A DNA stretch of 64,000 nt, taken from the NCBI GenBank assembly GCA_003279635.1, contig QCHK01000004.1:53183-117182 (forward strand). Reading direction: 5' to 3'. The position numbers and the translations under genes were made by a program. Positions within the stretch are counted from its first letter, which is position 1. Every line of letters starts with the position of its first letter. Shown one piece after another: positions 17,790-27,360 of this stretch. The stretch comes from Prochlorococcus sp. AG-402-B05. GTDB lineage: Bacteria; Cyanobacteriota; Cyanobacteriia; PCC-6307; Cyanobiaceae. The notes beneath the pieces are model-generated. The model saw only the letters and a program-made list of their open reading frames with translations, had not been told where the DNA came from and made no database searches.

Positions 17790-19046
17790 TTAGAAAGAAA
17801 TATTCTCGTCAATTAATTTCATTCTCTGCCGTTTTATTTCTAGTCCTATTTCTGGTCCAGGTTCCCAACCTTTAGCTATTAAATCATCTCCTTTTATTGG
17901 AGACTCTATATCCTTCCAATCAAATAGCCAAGATTTCAAATATTCTTTTAGTGGGTTATTTCTACATATTTCAAGCATGAAAGAAGATTCATTAGCATTG
18001 ATTTTCTCTAGGTTTTTTGTCCACTTTGATGGGGACCAATTTTTATATAAATGATTAGCTGTTATATTTTTTAGATATTTATTTAATCTACAAGCTCCTT
18101 CTATTATTTCTTTTTGCTGTTGATTTAAGTGTAATCTCTTAGCTAGATAAATAGGGCTTTTAGATTCATAAACAAATGCTGTTAGGGGTTCAATATTAGA
18201 CTTCTTTGCAATGAAAATTTTTTCAATAAGTCGTTGGTCGTTTTGTAATTCCGAATCTACTATGTTTAGCCCTCCACAGACTTGTAGATTTTTTAATGCA
18301 TTCTTCCAATATTTGTCTTCTAAAAGCAATTCTAGTTCCATTTTTAATCTTATTGATAATGCTGAAGGTGCTAAATCAGTATCATCTCCAATATGCCAAT
18401 TCCAAGGCCAAAGATTTATTGTATCTTTTATTTGTTTTAAGGCTTGATTTGATAGATCAAAATCTAACTTGGCAGAATAGCGAGAAGCTCTAATAACTCT
18501 AGTTGGGTCATCTAAAACACTTGATTTATGCAAAAAGTCCATTTTCATATTTTCAATTGCATTTGATCCTGAAAACAAATCGATTAGTCTATTATCTTTT
18601 AGTTCAATTGCCATTGCATTTATATTAAAATCTCTTCTTATTAGATCTTTTTTGATTGTTGATAATTCGACTATTGGGTTTTCTCCAGGTATTGGATACG
18701 TTTCTTTACGAGCAGATGCAATATCAACTTTTATGCCATTAATTATCACTTCTGAGGTTTTGTAATTTCTGTTATCTCGTATGACTTTTACTCTTTCTGC
18801 TCCAAGAACTTTTTGCAATTCTTTTATATAGATTGAGGTCTCACCTTCAATGATTAAATCTAGATCATTGAAGATAATTTCAAAATCTTGATTTTTAGAT
18901 TTTTTTATTAAGTCTCTTACAACTCCTCCAACTATTGCAATAGAAGTTATATTGACTGAGCAAGCTGCTTCTAAAATAATAGTTAGAATTCCATTCGGTA
19001 ATTCTTTTATCTCTTTTTCAATTGTAGATTTATCAAATAATTCCAT
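17790..19046 (-). CDS. cca: CCA-adding enzyme / poly(A) polymerase family tRNA nucleotidyltransferase
   Basis: A class II tRNA nucleotidyltransferase of 418 residues that builds or repairs the CCA end. The N-terminal Pol beta-like head has IAIVGGVVRDLI (about residue 37) and the catalytic FNDLDLIIEG. It then has DIASARKETYP, KKDLIRRDFNINAMAIEL, and the RNA/nucleotide-recognition segment DDPTRVIRASRYSAKLDFDL. The C-terminal half is helical and variable. Both tRNA types differ here: the tRNA-Phe gene in this window encodes CCA, while tRNA-Ile, tRNA-Ala and tRNA-Thr do not, so the enzyme is needed. Confidence 0.9.
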   Translation of the reverse strand: MELFDKSTIEKEIKELPNGILTIILEAACSVNITSIAIVGGVVRDLIKKSKNQDFEIIFNDLDLIIEGETSIYIKELQKVLGAERVKVIRDNRNYKTSEVIINGIKVDIASARKETYPIPGENPIVELSTIKKDLIRRDFNINAMAIELKDNRLIDLFSGSNAIENMKMDFLHKSSVLDDPTRVIRASRYSAKLDFDLSNQALKQIKDTINLWPWNWHIGDDTDLAPSALSIRLKMELELLLEDKYWKNALKNLQVCGGLNIVDSELQNDQRLIEKIFIAKKSNIEPLTAFVYESKSPIYLAKRLHLNQQQKEIIEGACRLNKYLKNITANHLYKNWSPSKWTKNLEKINANESSFMLEICRNNPLKEYLKSWLFDWKDIESPIKGDDLIAKGWEPGPEIGLEIKRQRMKLIDENISF

Positions 19047-19089
19047 GAGAAATATGGTTTTAGCTAGTTAGCATTTTTCAGATTAAATC

Positions 19090-21507
19090 TTACTCATCTA
19101 TCAATTTTAATGGAGCTAGTCTTGGGTCTAATATTTTTGGCCCCATTCCTGAGAATTTTATAGCCAGTGAGATTTTTTCTCCTGAACCAAAAACATGTGT
19201 GATTATCCCTTCTCCAAATGAAGAATGTTCAACTCTATCGTTAACTGACCATCTCTTCCCTGGGGAAGGACCAGAATATGTCTTTCTTACTGCATTTTCA
19301 GCTTCACTAGGAAAGGACTTTTTATTACTTTGGCGATCAATTCTAGTTAGTCTGTCTAGATTTTTCTCTCTTCTTAATGTAGCCCCACCAGATAATGGGA
19401 TATCGCCTTTAACAAGTTCTTCTGGTATTTCGGAGAGGAATATAGATGCGATAGCTGGTTCTCTCATCCCTCCCCACATTCTTCTCTCAGATGCATGAAA
19501 GAGAAATAGTTTTTCTCTCGCTCTAGTAAGTCCTACGTAACAAAGTCGCCTTTCTTCCTCAAGTGAAGATGGATCATCAAGTGATCTATAGCTTGGGAAT
19601 AAGCCTTGCTCCATTCCCACAAGACAAACAACAGGAAATTCCAAACCTTTACTGCTGTGAAGAGTCATTAATGTGACTCGATTTGACGCAGTGTCTTTAT
19701 TATCTGCATCGCTTGATAGAGCAGCAGTTGATAAAAAACCTTCTAAACTTGCATCTTCGCTTTCTTCCTGATATTGCAACGCGGCATTAACTAATTCTTG
19801 AAGATTGCGTCTTCTTTCTTCTGCCTCATCTGTTCCAGTCGCAATTAATTCACTTAAATAGCCACTTTTTTCTAAAACTAATTGAACCAACTCGGCGGGG
19901 CTTGAAGAGAGAAGATGACTTTGTAATTCATTAATAAGCTCACTAAAAATCAAAAGACCTTTGGCTGATCTTCCAGCGAGAGATCTGACAGCTTCTGGGT
20001 CATTTACAACTTCCCAAAGAGGAATTTTTAATTGACTAGCAGCATCACTCAATCTTTGAACTGTTGTTTTACCAATACCTCTTTTAGGAACGTTTAAAAC
20101 TCTTAGAAGACTGACACTGTCTGATGGATTAATTAAAAGTCTTAAATAAGCTAATAGATCTTTAATTTCTCTTCGATCATAAAAACGCAATCCTCCAACC
20201 ACAATGTATGGAATACTCCAGCGGACCAATGAGTCCTCAATTGCTCTTGATTGCGCATTAGTTCTATAAAGAATAGCCATATCTCCCCAATTTAATTCTG
20301 GATTCGAGGCATCTAAAATTCTTAGCTTATGAATAACTGCCTCTGCCTCTGCTATCTCATCGTCACACCTTGTTAATCTAATAGGCTCACCTTCTCCTCT
20401 AGTTGCTCTAAGAACTTTATCTATTCTTTCTTTATTGTTGGAAATTAGTGAATTCGCTGCGTGGAGGATTGTAGAGGTAGATCGATAATTTTCTTCAAGT
20501 TTTACGAGAGTTGAATCACTTGTATTGTCTAGGCTTTTCTTTCCAAAGTCCTCTTGAAATCCCATTAGTATCCTAAAGTCCGCAGCTCTAAAACTGTAAA
20601 TACTTTGATCTGCATCGCCAACAACAAAAACTGATCGATTATTCCAATCTTGAAAAGAAGATGGATCTTTACCATTGGTAACCAATTGTTTAATTAATTC
20701 GTATTGTGTCCAATTAGTATCTTGATATTCATCAACTAAAACATGTTTGAAACGACTGTGCCAATAAGTCCTTATTTTTTCATTTTGTTGTAGTAATTGA
20801 ACAGGTATTAATAGAAGATCATCAAAGTCTAATGCATTATTAGCAGCTAAAGCTTTTCTATAAAGTTTATAGGTTTCAGCAACTAATTTTCCTCTTTGAC
20901 CTTCTTGATTATTTGATAAATCATCAGGAAGTAAGCATTGATTTTTGGCATTACTAATTGCCCAGCGTACTTTTTTTGGTTCAAACCTTTTTGGATCTAA
21001 TTGTAGGTCTTGTGTAACTATTTCTTTGATAAGACTTTGGGCATCTGTTTCGTCATATATTGAAAACTGTTTAGTCCATGTTAATCCTTCAGGGTCTTTA
21101 AATTTGTCGATGTCAAAGCGTAATAATCTCGAAAACAAAGCGTGAAAAGTACCTATCCATAATTCACGACTGATTTCACGATGTATACGATTACGAATTT
21201 CTCTTTGTTCTGCTACTTGCAAGGCAGTCCAAGGCTTCCCATGGGTAAGACTTGATAACCTTTTTGCTAAAAGCAATTCAAGTCTATCTTTCATCTCTCT
21301 TGCAGCTTTATTTGTAAAAGTAACTGCAAGAATAGAACTAGGATCAACTTTGTATTCAGTAATTAAATGTGCAATACGATGCGTAAGAGCTCTTGTTTTT
21401 CCGCTTCCTGCTCCTGCTACAACTAATAATGGACCATGAAAATGATCAACTGCATGAGACTGAGCCTCGTTTAATCCATTTAGAAATATACTGTTTGATT
21501 GTTTCAT
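19090..21507 (-). CDS. pcrA: ATP-dependent DNA helicase, UvrD/PcrA/Rep type
   Basis: An 805-residue SF1A helicase. Motif I is VAGAGSGKTRALTHRIA (residues 31-47), motif Ia is ILAVTFTNKAAREMKDRL, motif II is HVLVDEYQDTN, and motif III is VFVVGDADQSIYSFRAAD. Motif IV/V follow as ILYRTNAQSRAIED and LMTLHSSKGLEFPVVCLVGMEQGLFP (split here for reading), and motif VI is EERRLCYVGLTRAREKL. The C-terminal tail (about residues 735-805) carries the Tudor-like RNA-polymerase-binding region with WSVNDRVEHSSFGEGIITHV, typical of PcrA/UvrD. Roles are nucleotide excision and mismatch repair and removal of stalled polymerase. Confidence 0.95.
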   Translation of the reverse strand: MKQSNSIFLNGLNEAQSHAVDHFHGPLLVVAGAGSGKTRALTHRIAHLITEYKVDPSSILAVTFTNKAAREMKDRLELLLAKRLSSLTHGKPWTALQVAEQREIRNRIHREISRELWIGTFHALFSRLLRFDIDKFKDPEGLTWTKQFSIYDETDAQSLIKEIVTQDLQLDPKRFEPKKVRWAISNAKNQCLLPDDLSNNQEGQRGKLVAETYKLYRKALAANNALDFDDLLLIPVQLLQQNEKIRTYWHSRFKHVLVDEYQDTNWTQYELIKQLVTNGKDPSSFQDWNNRSVFVVGDADQSIYSFRAADFRILMGFQEDFGKKSLDNTSDSTLVKLEENYRSTSTILHAANSLISNNKERIDKVLRATRGEGEPIRLTRCDDEIAEAEAVIHKLRILDASNPELNWGDMAILYRTNAQSRAIEDSLVRWSIPYIVVGGLRFYDRREIKDLLAYLRLLINPSDSVSLLRVLNVPKRGIGKTTVQRLSDAASQLKIPLWEVVNDPEAVRSLAGRSAKGLLIFSELINELQSHLLSSSPAELVQLVLEKSGYLSELIATGTDEAEERRRNLQELVNAALQYQEESEDASLEGFLSTAALSSDADNKDTASNRVTLMTLHSSKGLEFPVVCLVGMEQGLFPSYRSLDDPSSLEEERRLCYVGLTRAREKLFLFHASERRMWGGMREPAIASIFLSEIPEELVKGDIPLSGGATLRREKNLDRLTRIDRQSNKKSFPSEAENAVRKTYSGPSPGKRWSVNDRVEHSSFGEGIITHVFGSGEKISLAIKFSGMGPKILDPRLAPLKLIDE

Positions 21508-21595
21508 CTTATAGACTTTAAATACATTTAATTGAATTTAGTTTTGCAACATTCATAGAGTACTTTTTAATATTATTTAAGCAGCCAAAATAAAA

Positions 21596-21820
21596 TCATG
21601 AAATAAGCTTTGATGTTGCATTTTCTTTTTGTTTATATAGTTTAGAAAGTATTATTTTTATTTTATTAAGTTCTTGATGAGAGTTGATAATGGATTTGAT
21701 TTTTCTTTGAGGCATTTTTAGCTTTTGTGAAATAGTTACTACCTCTTTTTCTAAACGATTTTTGTATTCGCTTAGTTGCTTAATTGACTCTTCAAATTCT
21801 TCTTCAGTTGGACTTTTCAT
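21596..21820 (-). CDS. Small coiled-coil hypothetical protein
   Basis: A 74-residue, very charged protein (MKSPTEEEFEESIKQLSEYK at the start) with a heptad-like pattern through its length (LEKEVVTISQKLKMP, then ELNKIKIILSKLYKQ). That suggests a short coiled coil. There is no membrane segment and no recognised domain. It lies 88 bp upstream of pcrA on the same strand and is divergent from cpeB, which is 230 bp away. The codon pattern and position look like a genuine small gene; function unknown. Confidence 0.6.
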   Translation of the reverse strand: MKSPTEEEFEESIKQLSEYKNRLEKEVVTISQKLKMPQRKIKSIINSHQELNKIKIILSKLYKQKENATSKLIS

Positions 21821-21960
21821 TTTTTATTTTAACAATAGCTCAAATTAGTGATATCCCACTTTGCTTATAAGCTTTTTGAGATAACTCTATGGTTGGTTTT
21901 TCTTGGGAATTTTTCTTACAGTTAAGAAGCATTGCGTTCTTAGGTTTCTTTCAATCAAAT

Positions 21961-22012
21961 TTGACTGTAAGTCTTAAGTTGAGTAAAAGTAATGACTATT
22001 AAGTCTTTACTT
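21961..22012 (+). promoter_or_regulatory. cpeB leader: candidate promoter element and stem-loop
   Basis: In the 229 bp upstream of cpeB, TTGACT (21961-21966) is followed after 17 bases by TAAAAG, a weak sigma70-like pair. Overlapping it, AAGTAATGAC (21987-21996) and GTCTTTACTT (22003-22012) form a 10-base-pair stem with one mismatch and a six-base loop. A flanking AGTAAAAG / CTTTTACT repeat encloses it. If transcription starts further upstream, this would be a 5'-UTR hairpin; otherwise it is an operator-like dyad. Confidence 0.4.
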
Positions 22013-22046
22013 GAACTCTTTTACTTATTAGAAGCTAGGTATTTAA

Positions 22047-22598
<552 letters not shown>

Positions 22599-22654
22599 AC
22601 ATCAAACTCTAATTGCTCCACTACATCACGCAAACCATTTCTTATTAAGCCACT

Positions 22655-23122
22655 ATGAAATCTGCAGTTACAACCGTTGTTAGCGCAGCTGATGCAGCAG
22701 GAAGATTTCCCAGTATGAGTGATTTTGAGTCTGTGAAAGGTTCTTTTGATAGGGCAAAAGCTCGTCTAGAGGCTGCAGAAAAACTTGCTTCTTGTCTTGA
22801 TAAATTTACCAATCTTGCCGTTGATGCTGTTTATCAAACTGGCTCATATGAGCAGGCTAATAAAGATAAGTGCGTGAGAGATATTCATCATTACCTGCGT
22901 CTTATTAATTATTGCTTAGTAACTGGTGGCACTGGTCCTTTAGATGATTGGGGAATATCAGGTATGAGAGAAATTATTCGTATCCAGCTATTGCCAACAG
23001 CTGCATATATTGAAGCATTTATTTTTATTCGAGATGAAATTAAAATCAACGATGTTATGGGTCAGCAAGCCGAAACGGAATTCAAAGGATTATTGGATTA
23101 TTTAATAAACGCACTTGCATAA
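22655..23122 (+). CDS. cpeA: Phycoerythrin (class III) alpha subunit, shortened
   Basis: A 155-residue alpha phycoerythrin, about nine residues shorter than the usual 164. The Cys82-equivalent is Cys73 in KDKCVRDIHHYLRLINYCLV, followed by GGTGPLDDWGISGMREI. The shortening lies just before this cysteine (YQTGSYEQANKDKC). The second usual alpha bilin site, about Cys139, falls in the segment FIRDEIKINDVMGQQ, where no cysteine exists, so this subunit probably carries one bilin. Divergence of this kind defines class III phycoerythrin of Prochlorococcus. Confidence 0.96.
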   Translation: MKSAVTTVVSAADAAGRFPSMSDFESVKGSFDRAKARLEAAEKLASCLDKFTNLAVDAVYQTGSYEQANKDKCVRDIHHYLRLINYCLVTGGTGPLDDWGISGMREIIRIQLLPTAAYIEAFIFIRDEIKINDVMGQQAETEFKGLLDYLINALA

Positions 23123-23182
23123 AAATAAATTAATTGAATTAAAATATTTTTTCGTAGTTTTAAATAATTATTTGAACTTATA

Positions 23183-23779
23183 ATGATTAATTCTATAGAT
23201 TTAAATAAATATACAGAACTTTATCAAGATTTCTTGAGTCCAAATCCAAATATTAATTCTCAAGCATTTTTGATTTTAAAAAGAGAATTTGAGGTTAAAT
23301 TTATGAATAATCTTTTAGCTAATCTCAAGGAAGAAGATTTATTTATAAGAAGAAAATCAATATTAGCTTTGGGACGATTTGGAGAAAAAGCTTTAAAGTC
23401 AATCGTTCCATTATATATGGATACTAACAACACAACTGTTAAAGTCAGCTGCCTTAAAACTATTATCAAAGTTGTGGTTAATTTTCATTTAGAAGAATTA
23501 ACTCAGGATGAGATGTTAGTAGTTGATTTAGCTCTTAAAGATAGTTCTCCTGAAATGATCTTGACTGTTATTTCTCTTTTGAGGCAATTGGGGAAAACTG
23601 GTAGAAATATTTTGATGAAAACTTGTAGAGATAAAGACTTATTAAGAGCGAAAGCTTCTATCAGCGCTCTTTTGGAAATGAAAGATGAGACTATTGATGA
23701 TTTATTTGAAGATTTATTAAATGATAAATCTATTGATCAAATGATAAAAGAAGATATTTTGAGAGACAAAATTATTTAA
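23183..23779 (+). CDS. cpeZ: HEAT-repeat bilin lyase subunit, CpeZ-like
   Basis: A 198-residue all-helical protein of the CpcE/CpeZ HEAT-repeat lyase family. Repeats are visible around residues 45-75 (EEDLFIRRKSILALGRFGEK), 80-100 and 120-145. CpeZ acts with CpeY to attach phycoerythrobilin to the alpha-Cys82 site and also behaves as a chaperone for phycoerythrin. The assignment rests on family, the length (CpeZ is about 205 residues) and position 60 bp after cpeA. The partner cpeY lies 1 kb downstream. Confidence 0.82.
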   Translation: MINSIDLNKYTELYQDFLSPNPNINSQAFLILKREFEVKFMNNLLANLKEEDLFIRRKSILALGRFGEKALKSIVPLYMDTNNTTVKVSCLKTIIKVVVNFHLEELTQDEMLVVDLALKDSSPEMILTVISLLRQLGKTGRNILMKTCRDKDLLRAKASISALLEMKDETIDDLFEDLLNDKSIDQMIKEDILRDKII

Positions 23780-23804
23780 TATTCTAGATTATTTATTAAG
23801 TCTT

Positions 23805-24668
23805 TTAGTTTTTGATTTTTTTTATAGCTAATTTAATAATTGCTCTAACATTATTATCCTGCTCAATTTTAAGAAGGTCTTTGAGAGGATTTATAGCTTC
23901 GTTAATATTAAGTTGGATTAATGAGAATATGGAAGCTTTTCGAATATCTGGATTTTTGTTTTTTAATTTTAATATTAAGGTAGGAATTAAAGATTCTATT
24001 CTATATAATTTACCAACTAATTTAATAGCTTCAATCTGAACATTTTCAGCAGTATCATTAATAGCACTTTCTACTAATTCAATTGCCTCTTGATCTTGGG
24101 ACTGTCTAATGTGTTCTTCAAGTGCTGAAATTGCAGCTGATTTAACATTGGTGTTTTTTGATTTAGCTGCTTTTTTTATTGCATTTGGGGCTTTAGCTCC
24201 AATAAATTCTAAACACCATGCTGCAAGACCATATTGCATTTCTGTATATTCTTGATTCTCTAAGACGATGATTAGATGATTAACAGCAGCCTCTCCAAAA
24301 ATTGCAATTGCACCAGCTGCTGAGAATTGCACTACAGAATCTGAATCATTGGTAAATGCTTTTATTAAATGAGGTAAAGCTGCTGGATCGTTAACTAACT
24401 TTAAAGTCTTTGCCGCCGCTCTTCTCTGTATTACATTTTTACTATTCAGAAGAGCTTTGATTAACTCAGGTAAAGCTGATGAACCAATCTCGGCTATTGC
24501 TTTTGCATAATTTCTTCTTACTAAACCATTTTCATCACTAAGGCCTTTGATTAATAATTTGATGTCGTTTTGACTTGATTTTTTCTTACTCCTTATGTTG
24601 TGCTTATCCCCCTTGGTCTTTTCTCTTTCTTCTTCAGTCGTTAGTTCACTTTTCAAGAAATTATCCAC
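23805..24668 (-). CDS. cpeF: HEAT-repeat bilin lyase, CpeF/MpeV-like
   Basis: A 287-residue HEAT-repeat protein with a charged N-terminal tail (about 30 residues, many Lys/Glu) and then at least six repeats, e.g. LSDENGLVRRNYAKAIAEIG, NVIQRRAAAKTLKLVNDPAA and DSDSVVQFSAAGAIAIFGEA. Length and repeat content best match CpeF, the lyase for the doubly linked bilin at beta-Cys50/61. CpcE/MpeU-like alternatives cannot be excluded by eye. It is on the strand opposite cpeBAZ, between cpeZ (convergent, 25 bp) and cpeY (divergent, 169 bp). Confidence 0.72.
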   Translation of the reverse strand: MDNFLKSELTTEEEREKTKGDKHNIRSKKKSSQNDIKLLIKGLSDENGLVRRNYAKAIAEIGSSALPELIKALLNSKNVIQRRAAAKTLKLVNDPAALPHLIKAFTNDSDSVVQFSAAGAIAIFGEAAVNHLIIVLENQEYTEMQYGLAAWCLEFIGAKAPNAIKKAAKSKNTNVKSAAISALEEHIRQSQDQEAIELVESAINDTAENVQIEAIKLVGKLYRIESLIPTLILKLKNKNPDIRKASIFSLIQLNINEAINPLKDLLKIEQDNNVRAIIKLAIKKIKN

Positions 24669-24837
24669 TTTTTCTTATCTCCTTGAAAGCTTATTACATA
24701 ATCTAGATTAAATTATTCACTATAATTTTATTACATGTATTTTCATAAATAATATGCTTTTACATTCGGCATAAATTTTATGCTGAATACAATAATGCTC
24801 TCAGCTTATCTTATAAATACATATCCTTATATTTAAA

Positions 24838-26142
24838 GTGCAATCTAATCCATTTAATAATCTACCGAAAATCAATAAAATAGACGCTATCAATATTCTT
24901 AGAAGTCCAATTTCTGAGGTTAAGCCGTTAGCAGATTATTATAAGGCTGTATTCCACTTAGCAAATTTTCCTTGTGAAGAATCAGAAATGCTCCTTCTTG
25001 AATTTATTAAACATGACTGTGAAAAACTTGAATATAAGATAGCTAAAAGGAAAGCAATTGAGGTACTTGCTAATTTTGGTTGTAAAAAAGCCATCCAAAC
25101 TATTGCAGAGTTTCTAGAAAATGATGATGATTATCTTGTTGAGACAGTTATTTGGTCATTAGGTAAACTAAAATGTAATGATATTGATATCATTAACAAG
25201 ATTTGTTCAAAATTATATAAGCAATTTAATAATAAAAGAGTAGTAATACAAACATTAACTCATTTAGGAGTTAGAAAAGAAATAGATATGATTAGATCAT
25301 TATCAAGAGATAAACAATCCTCGAATGGAGTTAAAGGAGCCTCTTTCGCGGCATTAATAAAACTTGCTGGTGAAGAGGATAAGCTGACTGATTTGAAAAA
25401 ATTTTTGAGACTATCAAATCAAAATGATAGACATTGTACAGTTCAGGATATTATAAATGCTGGTCATTCATCTGTTTTACCTGATTTAATTAAGGCGCCA
25501 CTTTCTCCATCATTTAAATTACAGGCAATAGATTCTCTTCGGATTAATGAAGTAGTATTATGTGAAAATATAAATCTATTTAATTGTATAGACTTAGTCA
25601 TTGTTGATGATCCAAGGAATATAGATACTTTAGAAGTTGATAATTTTAATAATGACTTGAGTTTTCTTATTGAGCAACTTTTTCATACAGATTTTAATAG
25701 ATGTTATAAGTCAATCAAAGAATTACTGAAATTGCCTTTAGATAAAGTCTTATATTATCTAAATAATAATTGGGATAGAGCCAAATCAGATTATGGAGCC
25801 ATATATTTCTTTATTAATGTATATAAATTACTATTAGATAAGCAATTATATGATGAATTGCTTTTAGATAAAGTAGGTTTTTTACTATCCGATAATTGGC
25901 CTGATTATATGAAATTTAAATCTTCAGCAATACAAATATTGGGCTGCTTAAATGAAAATAAATTTTATAATAATATAATTTATTTTTCAGATGAGAGTCA
26001 TACACCTTATTGGAAAAATAGATATACAGCTTTGCTTGTATTACAAAATAAGCAAAATCATATTAAAAATGAATTCGCTAAATTATTTTTGAATGATAGT
26101 CATAGATTTGTGAGATTCAAAGCAGAAGAAATTAGTATTTAG
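24838..26142 (+). CDS. cpeY: Phycoerythrin alpha-subunit bilin lyase, CpeY-like
   Basis: A 434-residue member of the CpcE/CpeY lyase family. The N-terminal half has HEAT-like repeats (YKIAKRKAIEVLANFGCKKA, DYLVETVIWSLGKLKC, GVKGASFAALIKLAGEEDKL). The C-terminal half contains FINVYKLLLDKQ and SSAIQILGCLNENKF and is more diverged. CpeY with CpeZ ligates phycoerythrobilin to alpha-Cys82. The frame opens with GTG at 24838 after a 169 bp AT-rich gap; no earlier in-frame ATG is apparent. It converges with cpeT, 33 bp away. Confidence 0.82.
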   Translation: MQSNPFNNLPKINKIDAINILRSPISEVKPLADYYKAVFHLANFPCEESEMLLLEFIKHDCEKLEYKIAKRKAIEVLANFGCKKAIQTIAEFLENDDDYLVETVIWSLGKLKCNDIDIINKICSKLYKQFNNKRVVIQTLTHLGVRKEIDMIRSLSRDKQSSNGVKGASFAALIKLAGEEDKLTDLKKFLRLSNQNDRHCTVQDIINAGHSSVLPDLIKAPLSPSFKLQAIDSLRINEVVLCENINLFNCIDLVIVDDPRNIDTLEVDNFNNDLSFLIEQLFHTDFNRCYKSIKELLKLPLDKVLYYLNNNWDRAKSDYGAIYFFINVYKLLLDKQLYDELLLDKVGFLLSDNWPDYMKFKSSAIQILGCLNENKFYNNIIYFSDESHTPYWKNRYTALLVLQNKQNHIKNEFAKLFLNDSHRFVRFKAEEISI

Positions 26143-26175
26143 TTTATTTCTCTTTGGTAAAGATAATGAGAAGCT

Positions 26176-26775
26176 TTATTTCCAATTCTCGTTAATAAAA
26201 CAATCAAAATTAACTATTTTTTTAAATATTAATGGCCCAAACTCTGACCCCCAAATTTTTTTATCAGTTTCTATTTCATATCCAGAATCTTCTGAAATAA
26301 GAATGTTTTTATTCACTGTTACTCTACTTTTTACATAAGTCTTATCACTCCCATATTCTATATAGCATTTACAACCTGATTCAATAGTCCCTAAAAAATT
26401 TCCAGGGTTTGTTTCTTTAAAACACATAGAACACCCAGACTTTTTATATAACTTATAATTAGATATTTTGTCTAGAAGAGATATATCTAATGCACCACCA
26501 GTGAATCTTTCTTTGTCTTCAATCTTATAATTACTAAAAATAAAAATCTCTTCTTCTTGGGATAGTTTATTTATAGACTGCCTATAAGGATTCCATATAT
26601 CATGTTGATATCTCTGTTCAGAGTAAAACGCAAAACATTTATAAGTTTTAAATAATAATGGCCTAATATGTATTTGAATATGTGCAAATTTTTTTGGATT
26701 ATCCAAAGCTTGTTCCTTATTACTAAATATGCCTGAAACTATCTTTGCAAATTCTAGTAAAGTTTTTTTTCTCAT
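26176..26775 (-). CDS. cpeT: Bilin lyase CpeT (CpcT/CpeT family)
   Basis: A 199-residue T-type lyase, which in other cyanobacteria ligates the bilin at beta-Cys153/165. Family motifs are FAHIQIHIRPL near residue 30, CFAFYSEQRYQHDIWNPYRQ, and CSMCFKETNPGNFLGTIESG with a conserved cysteine and Glu/Gly pattern, followed by DKKIWGSEFGPLIFKK. It lies 12 bp downstream of cpeS in a ppeC-cpeS-cpeT run on the minus strand. Confidence 0.9.
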   Translation of the reverse strand: MRKKTLLEFAKIVSGIFSNKEQALDNPKKFAHIQIHIRPLLFKTYKCFAFYSEQRYQHDIWNPYRQSINKLSQEEEIFIFSNYKIEDKERFTGGALDISLLDKISNYKLYKKSGCSMCFKETNPGNFLGTIESGCKCYIEYGSDKTYVKSRVTVNKNILISEDSGYEIETDKKIWGSEFGPLIFKKIVNFDCFINENWK

Positions 26776-26787
26776 CTTTATATATAT

Positions 26788-27321
26788 TTATTTTTTTAAT
26801 GAACGAATCTCAGATGCATAAGAGGTTTGAAGGATAGCTAATGAATCTATTGCTCTTGTAACAGAAGATCTACTCCTTAAATTGTTTGAGATAAACCATA
26901 TTCTTTCCTCTGTACAAATATGACTGTATTCTGAATAAATAATTAGAGTTCCATCACTAAGAATTTTATATAATGATACTACTTGAATTGCTTCAGTGTA
27001 TCCAACGCTCCTAAATATTTTTCCTTCTGTTTGAGAATCCTCTATCGGAACGAGTATACTTTCGCCTGAAGAGTTTCCTTTTTGATTCTCCTCACCCCAT
27101 TCACTTTTTGCTTCCCAACTAATTAGGAATGCTTTATTTACTGCTTTAGTAGTTATTAAATTATCTTTTAAAAATTTAATAACCCTTGCGTCGTCAGGTT
27201 TAGCAGGTAATATTTTTATTTTACTTCTTATTTCTTCGAATTCTTGAAATGCTAGAGAATGTCCGCTTCTCATTGAATTCCACTCCCCAATGCTTTTTAA
27301 GAAAAATTCTTTAATATTCAT
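26788..27321 (-). CDS. cpeS: Bilin lyase CpeS (CpcS/CpeS family)
   Basis: A 177-residue S-type lyase. The beginning is characteristic: FFLKSIGEWNSMRSGHSLAF. The lipocalin-like core follows with FLISWEAKSEWGEE and ILSDGTLIIYSEY. The family end is EERIWFISNNLRSRSSVTR. S-type lyases attach bilin to Cys82 of beta subunits. It is 12 bp from cpeT and about 39 bp from the linker gene upstream, so a single transcript is likely. Confidence 0.92.
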   Translation of the reverse strand: MNIKEFFLKSIGEWNSMRSGHSLAFQEFEEIRSKIKILPAKPDDARVIKFLKDNLITTKAVNKAFLISWEAKSEWGEENQKGNSSGESILVPIEDSQTEGKIFRSVGYTEAIQVVSLYKILSDGTLIIYSEYSHICTEERIWFISNNLRSRSSVTRAIDSLAILQTSYASEIRSLKK

Positions 27322-27360
27322 CTACTGTATTTGGATTGCTATTAATTTATTTTTTGAAGA

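Noticed and set aside
24669..24837. Regulatory RNA between cpeF and cpeY
   Set aside because: Only AT-rich sequence with no stable hairpin; the gap is explained by two divergent promoters.
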